Shown here in pieces: positions 60,056-64,000 of a stretch of 64,000 bases of DNA. Position numbers and translations under genes: made by a program. This stretch comes from Oscillospiraceae bacterium (GTDB taxonomy: Bacteria; Bacillota; Clostridia; Saccharofermentanales; Saccharofermentanaceae). How positions within the stretch are numbered: position 1 is the first letter of the stretch; each line of letters starts with the position of its first letter. Location: positions 43,121-107,120 of the forward strand of contig CACYMP010000009.1 in assembly GCA_902775565.1 (NCBI GenBank), read 5' to 3'. Below the pieces are notes generated by a model, which saw only the letters and a list, made by a program, of their open reading frames with translations, ran no database searches and was not told where the DNA came from.

Positions 60056-61045
60056 TCAGCACAGGCCTTTCATCTGCCTGCGGTAATCAGACGGGGTCAG
60101 TCCGGTGTGCTTTTTAAATACTTTGGAAAAATAGCCGGTATCATCATAACCGCATAACCGGCTTATCTCGCTGACGGATTCATCGTCTAACTGGAGCATC
60201 TTTTTCGCGCGGTTCACACGAAGATCTTCAAGGTATGCCATGCATGACATTGACATCTCGTTATTGAAAGCATTGTTAAGTGTATTCTTATTGACCGAGA
60301 ATTTTTTCAATACGCTTTCAAGTGTGATCTCTTCACTTAAGTGATCCCAGAAATAGCTTGATACTTTTGCTACGAGAGGATCTTTATAAAGTTCATACTG
60401 TCTCCAGTTAATATAGAAATCCGCTGTGGCCAAGAACAGGACTGAGATGATGAAATACCGGACGCGCAGTATCCAGAGATTATCAGGCTGCTCGACAAGG
60501 TCATACCTGGCACTCATGACCAATCTGTTCACCATATCATATTCCTGCTTGGTAAGCGCGTAGCAGACTATATCTCTGTCGCGGCCGAAAAACTCACTGA
60601 GCAATAAGTAGTCCTGATATATGGAATCACGAAAACAATCTTCGATCTCGCAGTTGCCCACAATAGATTCATAGACCTTCTCAGATGCCGTCTTCTTACC
60701 GGCATCTTTTACAGCCGAAAAGAGCTTATCGTATTCACCCGAAGCGATCGCTTCGAAAGTAAACTCCTCACGTATGAAAGTCGGCTTGAAAAACAATGTT
60801 CTGGTAACAACGCCGTTCTCGGATATAACTTTGAAATCAGCTTTCTCGTTTATAAGGATTCCGGCAGGCGCAGTAATGACTCTGTATTCGCCATTCTCCT
60901 CAATAACAAAATGACCTGATTTAACAAGCATCAGCTTATAGGTATTCCTGTCGTTAATGTACGCAGAAAATCCTTTAGTCTCCTCAAAGAAGACATCGAT
61001 AGAACAATTCATTCCCGGGCGCTTGCTCTTTGTTATCAGTTCCAT
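60056..61045 (-). CDS. AraC-family transcriptional regulator
   Basis: The 329-residue protein has an N-terminal cupin-like sensing part (about 20-100) and a helical middle. The AraC double HTH lies at the C-terminus (ITLESVLKKFSVNKNTLNNAFNN, then VSEISRLCGYDDTGYFSKVFKKHTGLTPSDYR). The effector is unknown. The ribosome site before ATG is weak. It lies upstream of the PEBP-like lipoprotein gene and is the natural candidate for its control. Confidence 0.92.
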   Translation of the reverse strand: MELITKSKRPGMNCSIDVFFEETKGFSAYINDRNTYKLMLVKSGHFVIEENGEYRVITAPAGILINEKADFKVISENGVVTRTLFFKPTFIREEFTFEAIASGEYDKLFSAVKDAGKKTASEKVYESIVGNCEIEDCFRDSIYQDYLLLSEFFGRDRDIVCYALTKQEYDMVNRLVMSARYDLVEQPDNLWILRVRYFIISVLFLATADFYINWRQYELYKDPLVAKVSSYFWDHLSEEITLESVLKKFSVNKNTLNNAFNNEMSMSCMAYLEDLRVNRAKKMLQLDDESVSEISRLCGYDDTGYFSKVFKKHTGLTPSDYRRQMKGLC

Positions 61046-61139
61046 GGAGCTATTATATCATTGCAGTTGACATCAGGATCGTTGTCCCACCAACAGTCAC
61101 GAATGTATACATTGATCAGCATAAAGATGCCGAATGCCG

Positions 61140-61867
61140 CTATATGCGCTCCATCGTCTTAATGTCGAAGCACCTTGCGCTCACTAAGCCTCCGAACTGC
61201 GAATCGGCAGCAAAATAGATGCCTATAACAACACCCGGGTTCCCCTCAGAAGTAATGAAAGGCGTTATGTGGTCGTAATCGACCGATGCAAGTGTCTTAT
61301 CGAGATCAAAATCCAAGATGTTTCCGTACTCTTTCTTCAGAACCTCTGCCGTCTTTTGAAAAAATCATCATCGGTCATGCCAAGGCGCTTTACAACTTCG
61401 CTGTCAGCTAATGGGGTCAGTGTATCCAGATCGTAATTGAATGCCTCGGTGGTAAAGTAGTCTGAGCTTATAGCGCTTGATTTGATGACGATCGACACAA
61501 CGTTGCCGTTAACGCCCCACTTATAGCTGACCTCATAGCCTTCCAAATAACCGTATTCTGTCTTTTCTCTAAGCGGATATGTCTTCTGGATATAGCTTCT
61601 GAGCTCTTCATTGATCTCAGTTGCTTCCTTCCCGTCAACGATGAGTTTGGGATACACGCTTGTATGTGTTTCTTTGTATTCGTCAGTGTAAGAATCCTTG
61701 GAAAGCTCCTCGACTTTGACATCGTGAGAACCCGCTGCGGTCTCCGTCTTGGCAGCTCCGTTCGTTGAAACGTGAACCTCGCTCGACAATGCTTTTGGTT
61801 TTCCGACACAGCCTGAGACCAGAAGCGACAGGCAGATCATTGCTGAAACTATAGTTGTTCTTTTCAT
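61140..61867 (-). pseudogene. DUF3298/RsiV-like lipoprotein interrupted by a -1 frameshift
   Basis: ATG 61865-61867 (GAGG upstream) opens a lipoprotein (LLVSGC, Cys about 20) with an RsiV/DUF3298-like exported domain (YKETHTSVYPKLIVDGKE, YEVSYKWGVNGNVVSIVIKS). In frame it stops at 61337-61339 right after DDDFFKRRQRF. The -1 frame continues with KTAEVLKKEYGNILDFDLD and PGVVIGIYFAADSQFGG and ends at the TAG 61140-61142, giving a natural C-terminus. The shift point is T-TTT-TTC-AAA-AG (minus; plus 61354-61364), a slippery-type run. It could be a real pseudogene, a sequencing slip or a programmed -1 event; which cannot be settled here. Confidence 0.72.
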
Positions 61868-62483
61868 TTTTTTCCTCATAGTAATCTGTTTTATTCGTTG
61901 ATCAACAAAGGGGTTCCTAATTGGAATAGTAATCCTCCGAATCATTCTTGATGAACATTATCATATAAATCGAAACAGAGGAATACCACGTCATTATCAA
62001 AAACACAATGTCAAAACAATCGCATCTGTCAAAAATGCAAGCATTTTAGGCGTGATATTGAAATATGTGATTGTATCGCTTATTTCATTTTCCGCACGGA
62101 AGAAAACTTCACACCAACTAAAATCTACCGAAAAGCAATATGAAAAAATCACAATGAAAACAGGCGATACCTACATTATCAGGAACAAATCGTTGATACG
62201 CATTGCTACATTATGATATGATAATCAATAAGCAGAGTGCTAAAAAGCCTTAAAATACTACTGTTTGAGCGATACTCCCAAAATGATGCATCGTTCAACA
62301 TAATATCACTATTAGGTGTGACGGTCATATGAAATCAATTGTAAGTATCAGGACAAAAGAAGAGGCAACTGAATTACTGAAGTCGCACATCATATTTTTA
62401 TCAAATTCATGCTTTTAAATTCGTAATACCTATGGAACTATCGCAACTAGATGTGTGATTCAAAATATTCAGGGAATAATAAT
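61868..62483. other. AT-rich gap with possible gene remnants
   Basis: No confident gene is seen. It is more AT-rich than the core window. Two small frames could be remnants: 62052-62216 (GTG, 54 codons, basic) and 62329-62418 (ATG, 29 codons, MKSIVSIRTKEEATELLKS). Neither has a clear ribosome site. The first 21-bp direct repeat (62275-62295) lies in this gap. Confidence 0.5.
62275..62295 (+). repeat. 21-bp direct repeat, left copy
   Basis: The 21 bases starting CTCCCAAAATGATGCATC are identical to 63674-63694. The two copies lie 1399 bp apart and bracket the AT-rich lipoprotein gene. Confidence 0.85.
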
Positions 62484-63644
62484 ATGTTGTTGAAACCTAT
62501 CAAATTGAAATATGTATCAAAAATCATTTTATCGCTAGGTATATTGGGAGTCTTGATATTCTCGGCGGTGGCATGCTCTAATTCATATAACCCGGAGTCT
62601 TTCAGAGATGCTCTTATAAAAGCAGATGTAGGGGCGACTCTGGCAAATATACGTATCAGCCAAACTCAAGTGGTTTATTCCAAGGATAATCTAGAACTAA
62701 TGGCCTCTCTTGACATTTGCACTGATGAGTATGCCGCATTGAATTGGTTTCAAGGACTCTATGAAGGCTATGAAAATAAGGCGTATGGGGACATCATACA
62801 GGCGAAATTTGACAAAGATTTTAGCTACTTCATGATAGATGGAGAAACCAAAGAGGATCATCTTGTCTTTAAGTATTACTACGGTGGGTGGTACTGTAAA
62901 AAAGACACCGTAATTATAGTTTATACGACTGTGGATTCTGATCACAACAGATCCGAAGTAGATAGAATTTTAAAGCAGTTAAAATATCCTCTACCGAAAC
63001 GAACTAAAACTTCAGTTGAGTCCGAATCTGCTACGACGAGCACTAGTCAAGGTACCCTCTCTAGTATCTCCGCAAATGCAACTCACAACATTGAAAGTCA
63101 AACCAAGCAGACTACTAAAGTCACTGAAAATACAACACGGGCGATACAAGATATATATCCAGCAGATATATGGTTGATAGGTGTGCCGACTGTAGGCAAT
63201 GACTCCCTTGGTGGACCGGCAGCTTCAGGGTGTCGTGACGGCATTTTGTATCCATGGTCTATAAGTTCTTATAGTAAGGACATCACACTTGTTTGGGAGT
63301 TTGATAACAAAACTATCTGGACAGACCCGGTTGATAGAAATAGATGGATGAAAATTAATCCCCAGGATTTCAAATCTATAACGTTGGATTTATATGTCGG
63401 TGTGTGCAATGACTGCTTAAATACAAATGGGAAACCGGGATGCATTTACATATATTCCGATGACAAACTGCTGTACAAGGATACCAATATTACACTCAAT
63501 ACTAAAACAAAACAGCTTTCTTTTGACATTACAGGATGTAAAAAATTGAAAATTCGTCTATGTTCGGATGGAATTTATCCGGGGGTATTTGCACCAAGGC
63601 TGAATATAGATGATTTGTCCATACTTGGGGGCAGGTCCACATGA
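62484..63644 (+). CDS. AT-rich lipoprotein with an NPCBM-like C-terminal domain
   Basis: ATG 62484 (AGGG upstream) gives 386 residues. The lipobox is FSAVAC (Cys about 31). A domain of about 150 residues (LIKADVGATLANIRISQTQV, YYYGGWYCKKDTVIIVYTT) is followed by a Ser/Thr linker with NATHNIESQTKQTTK. The C-terminal 155 residues resemble the NPCBM/carbohydrate-binding type fold (ITLDLYVGVCNDC, KQLSFDITGCKKLKIRLC), though that is a guess. Codon and base use is clearly more AT-rich than in the core window, and exact 21-bp direct repeats bracket it, so transfer is likely. Confidence 0.82.
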   Translation: MLLKPIKLKYVSKIILSLGILGVLIFSAVACSNSYNPESFRDALIKADVGATLANIRISQTQVVYSKDNLELMASLDICTDEYAALNWFQGLYEGYENKAYGDIIQAKFDKDFSYFMIDGETKEDHLVFKYYYGGWYCKKDTVIIVYTTVDSDHNRSEVDRILKQLKYPLPKRTKTSVESESATTSTSQGTLSSISANATHNIESQTKQTTKVTENTTRAIQDIYPADIWLIGVPTVGNDSLGGPAASGCRDGILYPWSISSYSKDITLVWEFDNKTIWTDPVDRNRWMKINPQDFKSITLDLYVGVCNDCLNTNGKPGCIYIYSDDKLLYKDTNITLNTKTKQLSFDITGCKKLKIRLCSDGIYPGVFAPRLNIDDLSILGGRST

Positions 63645-63673
63645 TCTGTATGAAAACTTTTGCTTAAATAATG

Positions 63674-63694
63674 CTCCCAAAATGATGCATCGTT
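63674..63694 (+). repeat. 21-bp direct repeat, right copy
   Basis: This copy is identical to 62275-62295. On this side it lies about 30 bases after the lipoprotein stop codon. The flanking bases at both copies are similar but not identical. Confidence 0.85.
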
Positions 63695-63777
63695 TAATTG
63701 ATTTTGAGGATTTTGAAAAACAGTGGTTTGATTAGATAGGCGCATGATATGAAGAAATATTAATGTAGCAGCCTTAT

Positions 63778-63903
63778 TCAACTCTTTTCAATCAGACTGT
63801 TCTGCACTCTCACATTACGTATAGGTGAAGGATTATTAATTACGTAAATAAGCTGAGTGGACTGAATAACGTCCTCAAAATCCTCAAGCGTCTTCAACCA
63901 CTC
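63778..63903 (-). pseudogene. 3' remnant of an unknown gene
   Basis: A frame of 41 codons without a start begins right after an in-frame TAG (63904-63906) and ends at TGA 63778-63780. It reads like real protein (EWLKTLEDFEDVIQSTQLI, then YVINNPSPIRNVRV). The upstream part of the gene seems to be lost. The rest of 63645-63913 shows only the right direct repeat. Confidence 0.4.
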
Positions 63904-63913
63904 CTAGGGTGTG

Positions 63914-63944
63914 AAAAAGGGCTTCGGAAAAACCCGAAAGCCCT
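63914..63944 (-). terminator. Terminator after the right-edge tRNA
   Basis: AGGGCTTTCGGG and CCGAAGCCCT pair on the minus strand (one bulge, TTTTT loop), followed by TTTTTC. Confidence 0.8.
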
Positions 63945-63953
63945 GATTTTACT

Positions 63954-64000
63954 TGGTGATCGTGAGCGGATTCGAACCGCTGGCCTTTCGCTTAGGAGAA
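63954..64000 (-). tRNA. Partial tRNA, probably tRNA-Arg (anticodon CCT)
   Basis: On the minus strand the T arm AGCGG-TTCGAAT-CCGCT, discriminator A and encoded CCA are clear, and the 5' half is outside the window. If the loop is CTCCTAA, the anticodon is CCT (Arg, AGG). The two visible bases before the loop (TT) pair poorly with the 3' stem GCGAA, so the anticodon call is uncertain. Confidence 0.75.

Noticed and set aside
61868..64000. Prophage or integrative element with machinery
   Set aside because: No integrase, recombinase, portal or replication gene is visible inside the window; only a cassette-like unit and remnants are seen.

Overview
The window looks like chromosome from an anaerobic Gram-positive bacterium of the Clostridia (Bacillota). 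The reasons are strong AGGAGG-type ribosome sites, sigma-A-like promoters, many small lipobox lipoproteins, a GH25 lysozyme with ChW-type repeats, a flavodoxin/ferredoxin fusion protein, DUF6273 and DUF3592 type proteins, a TPP riboswitch salvage operon and BlaI/BlaR1 regulation. Species is not assigned. No rRNA, CRISPR array, transposase or phage module was seen.

Left part (1-15300), mostly minus strand: a MoxR/DUF58 pair; a repeat-rich gap; tRNA-Arg(CCG); the housekeeping run glmU-pth-mfd; a ChW-repeat GH25 muramidase; ldh; a short thrS without the TGS domain; and trxA, divergent from an HxlR-type regulator. The thrS-trxA gap holds a duplicated hairpin module and a C-rich tract.

Middle-left (15400-35000): a plus-strand MacAB-like efflux operon with two paralogous adaptors around one ATPase and one permease. 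It is followed by a two-component system, a serine hydrolase lipoprotein whose start codon abuts a terminator hairpin, an SGNH esterase divergent from an acyltransferase, an ion-transporter-superfamily permease, and a group with two paralogous secreted proteins and a flavodoxin/ferredoxin fusion.

Thiamine salvage operon (35100-39750, minus): sigma-A promoter, TPP aptamer, terminator, thiM-thiE-HAD phosphatase-(paired hairpins)-thiD-SAM methyltransferase-tenA. Together these rescue the thiazole and pyrimidine moieties and join them; no de novo thiC or thiG is present here.

Right part (39760-58600): DUF3592, DUF523 and MATE proteins, then a cell-surface cluster with an acyltransferase-3 protein, an XRE regulator and a 1181-residue protein that joins two exported repeats to two acyltransferase-3 domains. 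After many small membrane proteins and lipoproteins comes a blaI-blaR1 pair, in which the BlaR1-like protease carries a duplicated beta-helix domain where a penicillin-binding sensor is usual.

Right end (58600-64000): a second copy of the dispersed repeat locus seen near 2 kb, a PEBP-like lipoprotein with an AraC regulator, a DUF3298-like lipoprotein interrupted by a -1 frameshift, and an AT-rich lipoprotein gene bounded by exact 21-bp direct repeats beside a partial tRNA-Arg. The last segment looks like recently acquired DNA.
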